The notes under the pieces were generated by a model. That model worked only from the letters and a program-made list of their open reading frames with translations, was not told where the DNA came from and made no database searches. A DNA stretch of 38,511 nucleotides from a virus. The stretch is taken from positions 1 to 38,511 of IMG/VR virus record IMGVR_UViG_3300028844_005055, one strand, 5' to 3'. The position numbers and the translations under genes are program-made. Positions 1-5,039 of this stretch are shown here, piece after piece (position 1 is the first letter of the stretch; each line of letters starts with the position of its first letter).

Positions 1-80
1 TTGATCTCATGTATGATACGCCTGATCAAGATATCAAGGAACTAGAATTGACATCAGAGCACTTTGGTAATACTGGCTAA
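1..80 (+). CDS. 3' end of an unidentified gene (partial)
   Basis: An open frame (codons from position 3) runs from the window edge through 25 sense codons to TAA at 78-80. The visible tail ends in ELELTSEHFGNTG and is acidic. I do not recognise it. It reads into a promoter that starts about 30 bases later, so it is probably the last gene of a preceding unit. Only its direction and end can be stated. Confidence 0.45.
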   Translation, partial: DLMYDTPDQDIKELELTSEHFGNTG

Positions 81-110
81 GTTGTTGTAAACATTGAGCG
101 ATTTTGACAG

Positions 111-162
111 TTGACAATCCTGATAAACTTGGTATAATGGTTACATAATCGAGAGAACAGAG
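111..162 (+). promoter_or_regulatory. Sigma70-type early promoter and conserved leader, copy 1
   Basis: TTGACA (111-116), a 16-base spacer and a perfect TATAAT (133-138). A second TTGACA sits at 104-109. The element recurs at 2300-2353: an identical 18-base run tataatggttacataatc (133-150 and 2324-2341), followed by (g/a)agagaac(a/g)gag and a short gene. A repeated promoter plus leader is typical of phage early genes read by unmodified host polymerase. Confidence 0.8.
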
Positions 163-171
163 ACTGACAAT

Positions 172-261
172 ATGAACAAAGCGCAACATGAGAAATGGCT
201 GAGGAAGCAAGGTCTGCTTCCTTCACAGGTCAAGGAAAAAAAGCTTGACAATGATACTTAA
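172..261 (+). CDS. Small basic protein, 29 residues
   Basis: ATG at 172 opens a 29-codon frame ending at TAA 259-261. The product, starting MNKAQHEKWLRKQGLLPSQV, is charged and lysine-rich. It resembles very short, uncharacterised phage proteins with a WLRxxGxxPxQ(I/V)K pattern, though I recall this only loosely. It lies directly behind a perfect early promoter whose leader carries GAG-rich sequence, but no strong ribosome binding site. The same arrangement (promoter, leader, short gene) is found at 2300-2456, which supports its being a real early gene. No function can be assigned. Confidence 0.5.
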   Translation: MNKAQHEKWLRKQGLLPSQVKEKKLDNDT

Positions 262-278
262 TAATGATAATATATAAT
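245..278 (+). promoter_or_regulatory. Possible promoter for the 164-residue protein gene
   Basis: TTGACA at 245-250 lies inside the end of the 29-residue gene. Possible -10 boxes are TAATAT at 268-273 (17-base spacing, imperfect) or TATAAT at 273-278 (22-base spacing, too long). A strong Shine-Dalgarno follows at 289-294. Plausible but unproven. Confidence 0.35.
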
Positions 279-300
279 ATATTAAATTAAGGAGAAGTAA

Positions 301-330
301 GTGGAGACTTGCTCAAGGTTATTAATATGA
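301..330 (+). CDS. Possible 9-residue leader peptide
   Basis: AAGGAG at 289-294 is ideally placed, six bases ahead of GTG at 301. That frame encodes METCSRLLI and stops at TGA 328-330, overlapping the ATG at 327 of the next gene as ATGA. The best ribosome binding site of the locus therefore serves this tiny frame, and translation of the downstream gene may be coupled to it. Alternatively an in-frame TTG at 309 could be used by the larger gene. Confidence 0.3.
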   Translation: METCSRLLI

Positions 331-821
331 AAGTTAGAATAGGACCTTATAGAAAGAACAGGGCGGTCAATATAGAAATTGAGCCTTTTGATACTTGGAG
401 TATGGATCGTACTCTTGCTCTTATCATTCTACCCATGCTCAAGCAACTAAAGGATACCAAGCACGGTGCTCCTTATGTTGATTCGGAAGATGTGCCACGT
501 GAACTCCGTCCAGGTGGTGAAGAACTTCGTGCCTATAACAGAGATGGAACTACTGACGAACATTTCTTTGAACGTTGGGATTGGGCATTGGACGAAATGA
601 TCTTTGCATTTGACAGCAAGGTCAATGACGGATGGGAAGAACAATTTGAAACTGGAACTAGCGACATCCAGTGGAAAACGCTAGAAGGCGGAATGTGCGA
701 AATGATTCGCGGACCCAACGATACCAAAGAGTATGACTTGGAAGGTCGCAAAAAGTACGAAGAGCGTATTTCAAACGGATTTAGACTGTTTGGAAAGTAC
801 TACTCCTCGTTATGGGATTAA
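327..821 (+). CDS. Conserved T4-like phage protein, 164 residues, unknown function
   Basis: The product starts MKVRIGPYRKNRAVNIEIEP and contains DTWSMDRTLALIILPMLKQL (about residues 22-41), a segment I recognise from uncharacterised proteins of many T4-like marine phages. The middle is rich in Asp, Glu and Trp, followed by a basic C-terminus (GRKKYEERISNGFRLFGKYY). It has no signal peptide or membrane helix. ATG at 327 is preferred because this protein family begins near MKVxIG; an in-frame TTG at 309 would add six residues. The gene is separated from gp32-A by about 200 bases, and its stop overlaps that of a small minus-strand frame. The role is unknown; early expression is suggested by the upstream promoters. 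Confidence 0.8.
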   Translation: MKVRIGPYRKNRAVNIEIEPFDTWSMDRTLALIILPMLKQLKDTKHGAPYVDSEDVPRELRPGGEELRAYNRDGTTDEHFFERWDWALDEMIFAFDSKVNDGWEEQFETGTSDIQWKTLEGGMCEMIRGPNDTKEYDLEGRKKYEERISNGFRLFGKYYSSLWD

Positions 822-925
822 CTTTTACAATGCTCGTTATGGTTCTTATAGAAGTTAGGCGATTGTTTAGCAGTATGTCCGCATTTAGTACAAGTCTGGC
901 CGTCCGTACCAAAAATAGTTGACAC
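818..925 (-). CDS. Putative zinc-finger microprotein, 35 residues
   Basis: A minus-strand frame starting with GTG (923-925) and stopping at TAA (818-820) encodes a 35-residue protein with a C-x2-C-x13-H-x3-C arrangement: C12, C15, H29 and C33. The motif (TCTKCGH ... NFYKNHNEHCK) looks like the small Zn-binding modules common in phage proteins and near homing endonucleases. Its stop overlaps the stop of the convergent 164-residue gene by four bases. No Shine-Dalgarno is visible and the only starts are GTG or TTG. It may be a real microprotein, a zinc-finger fragment left from a larger gene, or chance, though four correctly spaced ligands make chance less attractive. Confidence 0.4.
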   Translation of the reverse strand: MSTIFGTDGQTCTKCGHTAKQSPNFYKNHNEHCKS

Positions 926-947
926 GAACAACAACACGTGATACTAT
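919..947 (+). promoter_or_regulatory. Probable promoter of gp32 copy A
   Basis: TTGACA at 919-924, a 17-base spacer and TACTAT at 942-947 (four of six matches to TATAAT). It lies about 75 bases ahead of the gp32-A start, leaving a long leader. Confidence 0.5.
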
Positions 948-963
948 ACAAACATAATACGAA

Positions 964-1014
964 TAGGGTGATGACCTACCATCAATACAATGCTAATACG
1001 ATGCAATACAAGGA
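964..1014 (+). promoter_or_regulatory. Structured, repetitive gp32-A leader; candidate autogenous operator
   Basis: TGATG (969-973) can pair with CATCA (980-984), while TAGG (964-967) can pair with CCTA (975-978), an interleaved pseudoknot-like arrangement. It is followed by repeated AATAC units (about 985-1020) and the ribosome binding site AAGGA (1010-1014). T4 gp32 represses its own mRNA by nucleating at a leader pseudoknot and spreading over unstructured repeats; this layout is similar. The one-base linkers make the pseudoknot sterically tight. Confidence 0.35.
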
Positions 1015-1021
1015 AAATACA

Positions 1022-1933
1022 ATGGACTTTAATAAACTCAAGAAGAACCGCAAAGCAGCTCTGAACAAGCTCCAGAATGAGCTGAACGAATCATCGGATG
1101 GTGGCAACAAGAAGTCATATCAAGATGATCGTTACTGGCAGCCAGCCACTGACTCTGTTGGTAATGGCTATGCGGTTGTTCGCTTCCTTCCACCTTCTGA
1201 TCCTGATGGTGACTGCTGGGTTCGCTTGTTCAGCCATGGCTTCAAAGGCCCAACTGGCATGTGGTACATCGAGAACAGCCGTACAACACTCGGTGAACAA
1301 GATCCTGTTGGTGAACTCAACAACCAACTGTGGAACTCTGGACAAGAAGATGAAGCACGACGTCAGAAGCGCCGCTTGCACTTCATTTCCAATGTTCTTG
1401 TTGTTAAGGATACTGCTAACCCTGAAAACGAAGGTACAGTTCGCCTCTTTAAGTATGGCAAGAAGATTTTCGAAAAGCTGAACCAGGCAATGAATCCTGA
1501 GTTTGAAGACGAAGAAGCATTGAACCCATTTGATATGTGGGAAGGTGCAAACTTTGCAATCAAGATTCGCCAGGTCGAAGGCTATCGTAACTATGACAAG
1601 TCAAGCTTCATGACACCATCGCCAGTTGCTGATGATGACAGTGAGATTGAAACTATCTGGAAGCGTTCACATGATCTGAACGAATTTATCTCTGAAAAGA
1701 ACTTCAAGTCATACAATGAGCTAAAGGAAAAGCTAAACAAGGTTCTTGGCCTTGGTTCAGTTACTCCTGCAGCACAGGTCATGGTTGAAGATGCCAAGGA
1801 AGATGTTGTTGCAGCTCCTGCACCTGTTGCAAAGGCTGAACCAGCACCTGCTCCAAAGGCAGCAGCTGCTCCAGCAGCGTCTGATGACGATGACCTTGAT
1901 CTTGATGCACTCCTGAAGGATCTGGATGACTAA
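1022..1933 (+). CDS. 32: Single-stranded DNA-binding protein gp32, copy A
   Basis: This 303-residue protein coats single-stranded DNA during phage replication, recombination and repair. It shows the gp32 layout: a basic N-terminus (MDFNKLKKNRKAALNKL) for cooperative binding, an OB-fold core with NGYAVVRFLPP, HGFKGPTGMWYIENS, QKRRLHFISNVLVVKD and FKYGKKIFEKL, and an Ala/Pro-rich linker leading to an acidic tail (DDDDLDLDALLKDLDD) like the T4 protein-interaction domain. The T4 zinc-ligand cysteines after WYIE are replaced (ENSRTTLGEQDPVGE), so it is probably zinc-free. ATG at 1022 is chosen over an upstream ATG in frame because AAGGA lies seven bases before it and the family starts at MDF. Its coding DNA is much richer in GC than copy B (33 of 60 bases in 1201-1260). 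Confidence 0.96.
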   Translation: MDFNKLKKNRKAALNKLQNELNESSDGGNKKSYQDDRYWQPATDSVGNGYAVVRFLPPSDPDGDCWVRLFSHGFKGPTGMWYIENSRTTLGEQDPVGELNNQLWNSGQEDEARRQKRRLHFISNVLVVKDTANPENEGTVRLFKYGKKIFEKLNQAMNPEFEDEEALNPFDMWEGANFAIKIRQVEGYRNYDKSSFMTPSPVADDDSEIETIWKRSHDLNEFISEKNFKSYNELKEKLNKVLGLGSVTPAAQVMVEDAKEDVVAAPAPVAKAEPAPAPKAAAAPAASDDDDLDLDALLKDLDD

Positions 1934-1961
1934 TGCAACAGCTAGTGGTTGCTGTGAAGAA

Positions 1962-1982
1962 GGATTGGGCTGGGCCCAATCC
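1962..1982 (+). terminator. Strong hairpin after gp32-A
   Basis: GGATTGGGC (1962-1970) pairs perfectly with GCCCAATCC (1974-1982) over a three-base loop. No T-run follows, so it is not a canonical intrinsic terminator. It could stabilise the gp32 mRNA end, act with Rho, or limit read-through into the next gene. Confidence 0.4.
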
Positions 1983-2008
1983 GATTCATCTGTGAGAGGG
2001 ATAATAAA

Positions 2009-2281
2009 ATGTCACTTATTACTATTAAAATCAAGCGTTCTAAAAAAGATATCGCTAGTGTTATCAAGAATGTTGAGACACTTGATGATGCGATCGATGT
2101 GCTGCGCAAAATTTGGGATACGAAAGGTCCTACTGCCGAAATGGCTGTTAGGCCTATTACAAACGCTCAACTGAAAGAAGCACATGATTCGATCCATGAC
2201 TACCTTCCGTCTGACGTGGAACCTGATGAAAATGATACGCACCAAATTGATGAAGTTACGGGTATTCCTAAGTGGTTGTAA
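2009..2281 (+). CDS. Hypothetical protein, 90 residues
   Basis: The product begins MSLITIKIKRSKKDIASVIK, continues with a predicted helical stretch (DDAIDVLRKIWDT) and ends in an acidic tail with VTGIPKWL. Composition is soluble, with no membrane segment or cysteine motif. AGAGGG sits about nine bases ahead of the start. It follows gp32-A by 75 bases across the hairpin and is followed by the second early promoter. I do not recognise a family. Confidence 0.65.
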   Translation: MSLITIKIKRSKKDIASVIKNVETLDDAIDVLRKIWDTKGPTAEMAVRPITNAQLKEAHDSIHDYLPSDVEPDENDTHQIDEVTGIPKWL

Positions 2282-2299
2282 ACGTTATGATAATTTGAT

Positions 2300-2353
2300 A
2301 GTTGACAATCACCTCAGATTTGATATAATGGTTACATAATCAAGAGAACGGAG
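2300..2353 (+). promoter_or_regulatory. Sigma70-type early promoter and conserved leader, copy 2
   Basis: TTGACA (2302-2307), a 16-base spacer and a perfect TATAAT (2324-2329). It shares agttgacaatc, the 18-base run tataatggttacataatc and the agagaac leader core with the element at 109-162. GGAG at 2350-2353 doubles as the ribosome binding site of the short gene at 2361. Confidence 0.8.
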
Positions 2354-2360
2354 CACAGAT

Positions 2361-2456
2361 ATGAAGAAACATGATGAAACCTTTTCCATATTAATGGGCG
2401 GCTTGGTTATAGCTTCTATCTGTGCCCTACTAATCTTTTTGGCACTAGCAAGGTAA
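2361..2456 (+). CDS. Single-pass membrane microprotein, 31 residues
   Basis: The ATG at 2361 follows GGAG by seven bases. The frame encodes a charged N-terminus (MKKHDETF) and one hydrophobic helix rich in Leu, Ile and Ala (about residues 9-30), ending ALAR. It is the first gene after a strong early promoter. Short early membrane proteins of phages often affect host envelope or superinfection, but nothing here shows that specifically. Confidence 0.55.
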   Translation: MKKHDETFSILMGGLVIASICALLIFLALAR

Positions 2457-2461
2457 AAACC

Positions 2462-2707
2462 ATGACCAAGTATGATAACATTCGTGAACAGTTAGAAGAC
2501 ATGGGCATTGATTGCAAAACAACACAGGATGCCAGTTTGCCAGATGAGTATGCTCGTTATATCGCGGTAATTAATGGTCGTTATTCATATGCAGCGTCAT
2601 CACCACTGGCTATACAAAACTATTGTGAGGATCTAAAGCAAGTTGGTATTGAAGCAGACAATATACCACTTGATGATGGATTTTGGGCAGGAGTGCGTAA
2701 CCAATAA
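2462..2707 (+). CDS. Hypothetical protein, 81 residues
   Basis: The product starts MTKYDNIREQLEDMGIDCKT and reads as a small soluble alpha/beta protein with the segments DEYARYIAVINGRYSYAASSPLAIQNYCEDLKQVGIEAD. It has two cysteines, no recognisable metal-binding arrangement and no membrane helix. It lies five bases after the 31-residue gene, so both are probably read from the promoter at 2302. I do not recognise a family; its early position suggests a host-takeover or accessory role, which is inference. Confidence 0.6.
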   Translation: MTKYDNIREQLEDMGIDCKTTQDASLPDEYARYIAVINGRYSYAASSPLAIQNYCEDLKQVGIEADNIPLDDGFWAGVRNQ

Positions 2708-2710
2708 ATA

Positions 2711-2767
2711 ACATTGTGACGTAGTGCTATTAAAAGGTGTACGTCTTTATTGTAATTCAAGCAATGT
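2711..2767 (+). promoter_or_regulatory. Possible RNA structure ahead of the phosphate permease
   Basis: ACATTG (2711-2716) can pair with CAATGT (2762-2767), enclosing GACGTA (2718-2723) that can pair with TACGTC (2740-2745). The inner hairpin is followed by a T-rich stretch. The outer stem closes just ahead of GAGG, the likely ribosome binding site of the permease. It may be a leader structure or a weak terminator. I saw no clear promoter here. Confidence 0.25.
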
Positions 2768-2779
2768 GAGGTAATAGTC

Positions 2780-3742
2780 ATGTTTGATTTAACTCTATGG
2801 ATGTGGTTAGGTTTTCTCTTAGCTGCTTATTCTGTCATAGCGAATGACAGTGTACAAACTCTTGGAACATGGATGGCATCAAACCGTTCCGTTTCAAAAC
2901 TTTACATGTGGGGCGCAGCATCATCAGTATTGGTATTCACTCTCTTCTATGGTTGGTATATTAATAATGGTGATATTAGTTATGGTCGATTGAACAAAAT
3001 TCCTTTTATTGAAGTTCAATGGTATCATGCCTTGGCACCTGCATTACTTTTATTGTTAACTCGATTTGGTATTCCTGTATCTACTAGTTTTCTTGTTTTA
3101 AGTGCATTTGCATCCACTTTTATTTTGGAGAAAATGTTACTTAAATCAATGGCAGGATATGCAGTGGCAGCAGTAGCAGCATATGTTCTATGGATTATTA
3201 TTACATATGTTTCTAATAAAATGCCAATCGGTCAAATTAATGATAAAGGATATGGTGAAAATCATAATAAATGGGTAGTTGCTCAATGGGTAACAACTGG
3301 TTTTCTATGGTACACTTGGTTGAGTCATGATATTGCAAATATTGCTGTGTTTCTACCACGTGAAATTTCACTAGATTTACTTCTGGTCATTTGTTTTGTT
3401 TTTGTTGTTGCTCTTGCATTCATGTTTCGTGAGGGTGGTGGTAAAATTCAAAATATTGTAATTGAAAAAGATAGTACTCGATATGTCAGGTCAGCAACAC
3501 TTATTGATGCTGCATATTTTGTCATTCTTTATATTTTCAAAGAAGTAAACGATATTCCAATGAGTACAACTTGGGTATTTGTTGGTCTATTAGCAGGACG
3601 AGAATTTGCAATTGCTTCACTATCTGGTAAAACAAAATTCAAGAAAGTTTTCCCACTTATTGGTATGGATTTTCTAAAAATGATGATTGGATTATCAGCA
3701 TCTGTTGCTATTGTTCTATTAATTCACTTAGTCTTGTCATAA
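2780..3742 (+). CDS. PiT-family inorganic phosphate permease
   Basis: This 320-residue integral membrane protein has about eight to ten hydrophobic segments and the duplicated signatures of the PiT/PHO4 family: YSVIANDSVQTLGT (about residues 18-31) and SHDIANIAVFLP (about 183-194) correspond to the GANDVAN repeats, while GIPVSTSFLVLSAF (about 97-110) and DIPMSTTWVFVGLLAG (about 257-272) match the PVSTTH repeats. PiT proteins import phosphate with H+ or Na+. In a phage this would be an auxiliary metabolic gene raising phosphate supply for DNA synthesis in a phosphate-poor sea. It stands alone between a possible leader structure and a strong terminator. It is more AT-rich than gp32-A. Exact substrate and coupling ion cannot be read from sequence. 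Confidence 0.85.
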   Translation: MFDLTLWMWLGFLLAAYSVIANDSVQTLGTWMASNRSVSKLYMWGAASSVLVFTLFYGWYINNGDISYGRLNKIPFIEVQWYHALAPALLLLLTRFGIPVSTSFLVLSAFASTFILEKMLLKSMAGYAVAAVAAYVLWIIITYVSNKMPIGQINDKGYGENHNKWVVAQWVTTGFLWYTWLSHDIANIAVFLPREISLDLLLVICFVFVVALAFMFREGGGKIQNIVIEKDSTRYVRSATLIDAAYFVILYIFKEVNDIPMSTTWVFVGLLAGREFAIASLSGKTKFKKVFPLIGMDFLKMMIGLSASVAIVLLIHLVLS

Positions 3743-3749
3743 CAAAAAC

Positions 3750-3789
3750 AGAGAATGCCATGTACAAAACAAGATTCATGGCATTCTCT
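3750..3789 (+). terminator. Terminator after the phosphate permease
   Basis: AGAGAATGCCATG (3750-3762) and CATGGCATTCTCT (3777-3789) form a perfect 13-base-pair stem with a 14-base loop, followed by an A/T-rich stretch ending in TTATTTTA. It separates the permease from the tmRNA promoter. Confidence 0.85.
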
Positions 3790-3810
3790 AAATTATTTTA
3801 ATAATATTGG

Positions 3811-3841
3811 TTGACAAATGATTTTTCATATGGTATAAATA
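3811..3841 (+). promoter_or_regulatory. tmRNA promoter with both sigma70 and T4 late signals
   Basis: TTGACA (3811-3816), an ideal 17-base spacer and TATAAA (3834-3839). The -10 region reads TATAAATA (3834-3841), which is the exact T4 late promoter consensus. Transcription would start near 3846-3848, at the predicted 5' end of the tmRNA acceptor piece. Confidence 0.8.
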
Positions 3842-3846
3842 TACTT

Positions 3847-3910
3847 GTGATTGTTTGAGGCAATCTTGAAACTAGACAGGACCCGAGTGCAATTCTCGGC
3901 ATCTCCACCA
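3847..3910 (+). ncRNA. ssrA: tmRNA acceptor piece (permuted, two-piece ssrA)
   Basis: This is the tRNA-like 3' half of tmRNA, lying upstream of the coding half as in circularly permuted genes. Visible parts: a hairpin GATTG/CAATC (3849-3865); a P2 strand (3871-3879) complementary in two blocks to 3982-3989; a T-stem CCGAG/CTCGG (3883-3899) with seven-base loop TGCAATT; and the acceptor strand CATCTCC (3900-3906), which pairs with GGGGATG at 3963-3969. An encoded ACCA ends at 3910. The mature RNA would be charged with alanine and rescue ribosomes stalled on broken messages. The exact 5' end is inferred from the promoter. Confidence 0.88.
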
Positions 3911-3962
3911 AAGGACATAGATGATTAGTGATGGGAATACAGATGCGGTCTGTGTCTTTTGG
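3911..3962 (+). other. Excised spacer of the permuted tmRNA precursor
   Basis: A 12-base-pair hairpin with two wobbles joins 3910-3921 (AAAGGACATAGA) and 3949-3960 (TCTGTGTCTTTT). It sits directly on the acceptor stem, so the precursor folds as one long rod. In bacteria with two-piece tmRNA this intervening segment is removed by tRNA-type processing, leaving two RNAs held by base pairing. Confidence 0.75.
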
Positions 3963-4129
3963 GGGGATGAATTAGGATCGACTGATAGTGTAGGGAAAGT
4001 TTAGATCACCGGCATGATACCACCGTTATCGGGTCCGTTAAATAGTTGCAAACGATAATGCACCTCTTGACTATGCTCTAGCAGCCTAGTCTGGGTCCGG
4101 TGGGAACCTGGAAACAGAATCCCACCACT
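3963..4129 (+). ncRNA. ssrA: tmRNA coding piece with proteolysis tag ANDNAPLDYALAA
   Basis: The piece opens with GGGGATG, pairing with the acceptor strand, and the conserved tmRNA segment ending GGATCGACTG. It continues through the P2 strand (3982-3989) and a structured stretch (hairpin GATA/TATC), then AATAGTT directly before the resume codon GCA at 4048-4050. The tag reading frame (4048-4089) encodes ANDNAPLDYALAA and stops at TAG. The ALAA end is the signal recognised by ClpXP-type proteases in bacteria. A hairpin GGTGGG/CCCACC (about 4098-4126) closes the piece. ANDN...ALAA resembles alphaproteobacterial tags such as that of Caulobacter. No terminator separates it from gene 33. Confidence 0.9.
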
Positions 4130-4146
4130 TAACTATGGAGATTGTT

Positions 4147-4389
4147 ATGAAAAACATAAATTTAAATGAAAACTTTACTCATCAAAATATTCTAAATGAA
4201 ATACAAAAATATTGTATTGATAAAAAACTTGAATACATTGATGGTGTAGTTTCTTGGTGTGAACAAAATAATGTTGAGGTTGAACTTATTGCAGGTTTAA
4301 TCAAAAAAGATCCAGTTATGATGTCAAAACTTCAGTATGAAGCAGAAGAATTGAACATTCTAGAGAAACCAAAAAGACTTCCCCTTTAA
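4147..4389 (+). CDS. 33: Late-transcription coactivator gp33-like protein
   Basis: In T4, gp33 bridges host RNA polymerase and the sliding clamp so that late promoters fire. This 80-residue product has the short helical form of marine gp33 proteins, with IEYIDGVVSWCEQNNVEVE-like and MSKLQYEAEELNIL segments. The identification is strengthened by the order 33-59-32, which is the T4 order. ATG at 4147 is preferred over 4135 because GGAG (4137-4140) lies six bases ahead. The stop overlaps the start of gene 59 by one base, implying coupled translation. Read-through from the tmRNA transcript is likely because no terminator intervenes. Homology is by pattern, not full alignment. Confidence 0.75.
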   Translation: MKNINLNENFTHQNILNEIQKYCIDKKLEYIDGVVSWCEQNNVEVELIAGLIKKDPVMMSKLQYEAEELNILEKPKRLPL

Positions 4390-4964
4390 TGACACCATTC
4401 GAAGCATTTTCAATGTACATTGCATTGAAAAATCACTTCACTCAGAAGAGATTTGACTACCTAAAATACAATGGTAAGTCACGAATGACTCAAAAATCAT
4501 TCGAAAAAAGAAAAGATAAGATATTTTTTCAGAAATTAGCAAAACACGAAGATGTTCAAGGGTTCCTTATTGCTAATTTTATCAAAAATCCCAAAAGTTG
4601 GATCAAAGAACTTGTCTACTCTGAAGAATCAGAGAGAGAATATAGGTCTTGGTTGAAGAAACAACAGTCTTTGACTTATTTGTTTAAGCAAGACCTATCA
4701 AAACTTGATGATGACTTCAATCAAAACCTAAAAATAGAGCAAAATCAACACCCAATAGTGTTAAAACTGTATTTGGGTAACAAAATATCGTTAGAAACAC
4801 TCTGTATACTGATTAAAATGACAAAAACTGAAAAATATTTTCATAAAAATCTAAAAGATGAACCAATATGGGAAGAAATTGAGTTAAAAATTAAAAAATA
4901 CACACCATTTATTCAGTATAATGAAGAAAAATTAAAGAAAATAGTCCTTGACTACTTTAAATGA
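4389..4964 (+). CDS. 59: Helicase loader gp59
   Basis: This 191-residue protein loads the gp41 replicative helicase onto gp32-coated forked DNA. The N-terminal region matches T4 gp59 closely: FSMYIALKNHFTQKRFDYLKYN (about residues 7-28) and KSFEKRKDKIFFQKLAKHED (about 36-55) correspond to the T4 stretches YKLYLMIKQHM...DVIKYN and YQKRRDKYFFQKL. It is all-alpha, basic and lysine-rich. The length is near the T4 value of 217. It lies between genes 33 and 32 as in T4, and so next to its partner gp32-B. The start overlaps the gp33 stop by one base. Confidence 0.92.
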   Translation: MTPFEAFSMYIALKNHFTQKRFDYLKYNGKSRMTQKSFEKRKDKIFFQKLAKHEDVQGFLIANFIKNPKSWIKELVYSEESEREYRSWLKKQQSLTYLFKQDLSKLDDDFNQNLKIEQNQHPIVLKLYLGNKISLETLCILIKMTKTEKYFHKNLKDEPIWEEIELKIKKYTPFIQYNEEKLKKIVLDYFK

Positions 4965-4980
4965 TTATGTTATATATAAT
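4948..4980 (+). promoter_or_regulatory. Candidate promoter of gp32 copy B
   Basis: TTGACT (4948-4953), a 17-base spacer and TATATA (4971-4976), extending into a second -10-like TATAAT (4975-4980). It lies at the end of gene 59, about 60 bases before the gp32-B start. Confidence 0.45.
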
Positions 4981-4982
4981 CT

Positions 4983-5034
4983 TGACTCAAATGAGTCATA
5001 TTCAACACTCAAACACTCAAACACTCGAAAGGAA
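4983..5034 (+). promoter_or_regulatory. gp32-B leader with hairpin and 8-base tandem repeats
   Basis: A six-base-pair hairpin TGACTC/GAGTCA (4983-4998, loop AAAT) is followed by three 8-base units, CAACACTC then AAACACTC twice (5003-5026), then GAAAGGAA ahead of the start. Each ACTC could also pair with GAGT of the hairpin. T4 gp32 regulates its own translation by binding a leader structure followed by unstructured repeats, and this leader has that form. Confidence 0.4.
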
Positions 5035-5039
5035 ATACT

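Noticed and set aside
1926-2174. Plus-strand frame overlapping the end of gp32-A and the 90-residue gene
   Set aside because: It spans the hairpin region, has no ribosome binding site and runs in another frame through the better-supported 90-residue gene.
2832-2850. CTGTCAT...ATGACAG inverted repeat resembling a PhoB half-site
   Set aside because: It lies about 50 bases inside the permease coding sequence and encodes the conserved IANDS signature, so protein constraint explains it.
3847-3910. Acceptor piece taken alone as a tRNA gene
   Set aside because: There is no anticodon arm or D-arm partner upstream; the complementary acceptor strand lies downstream at 3963 and joins a tag-coding segment, so it is tmRNA.
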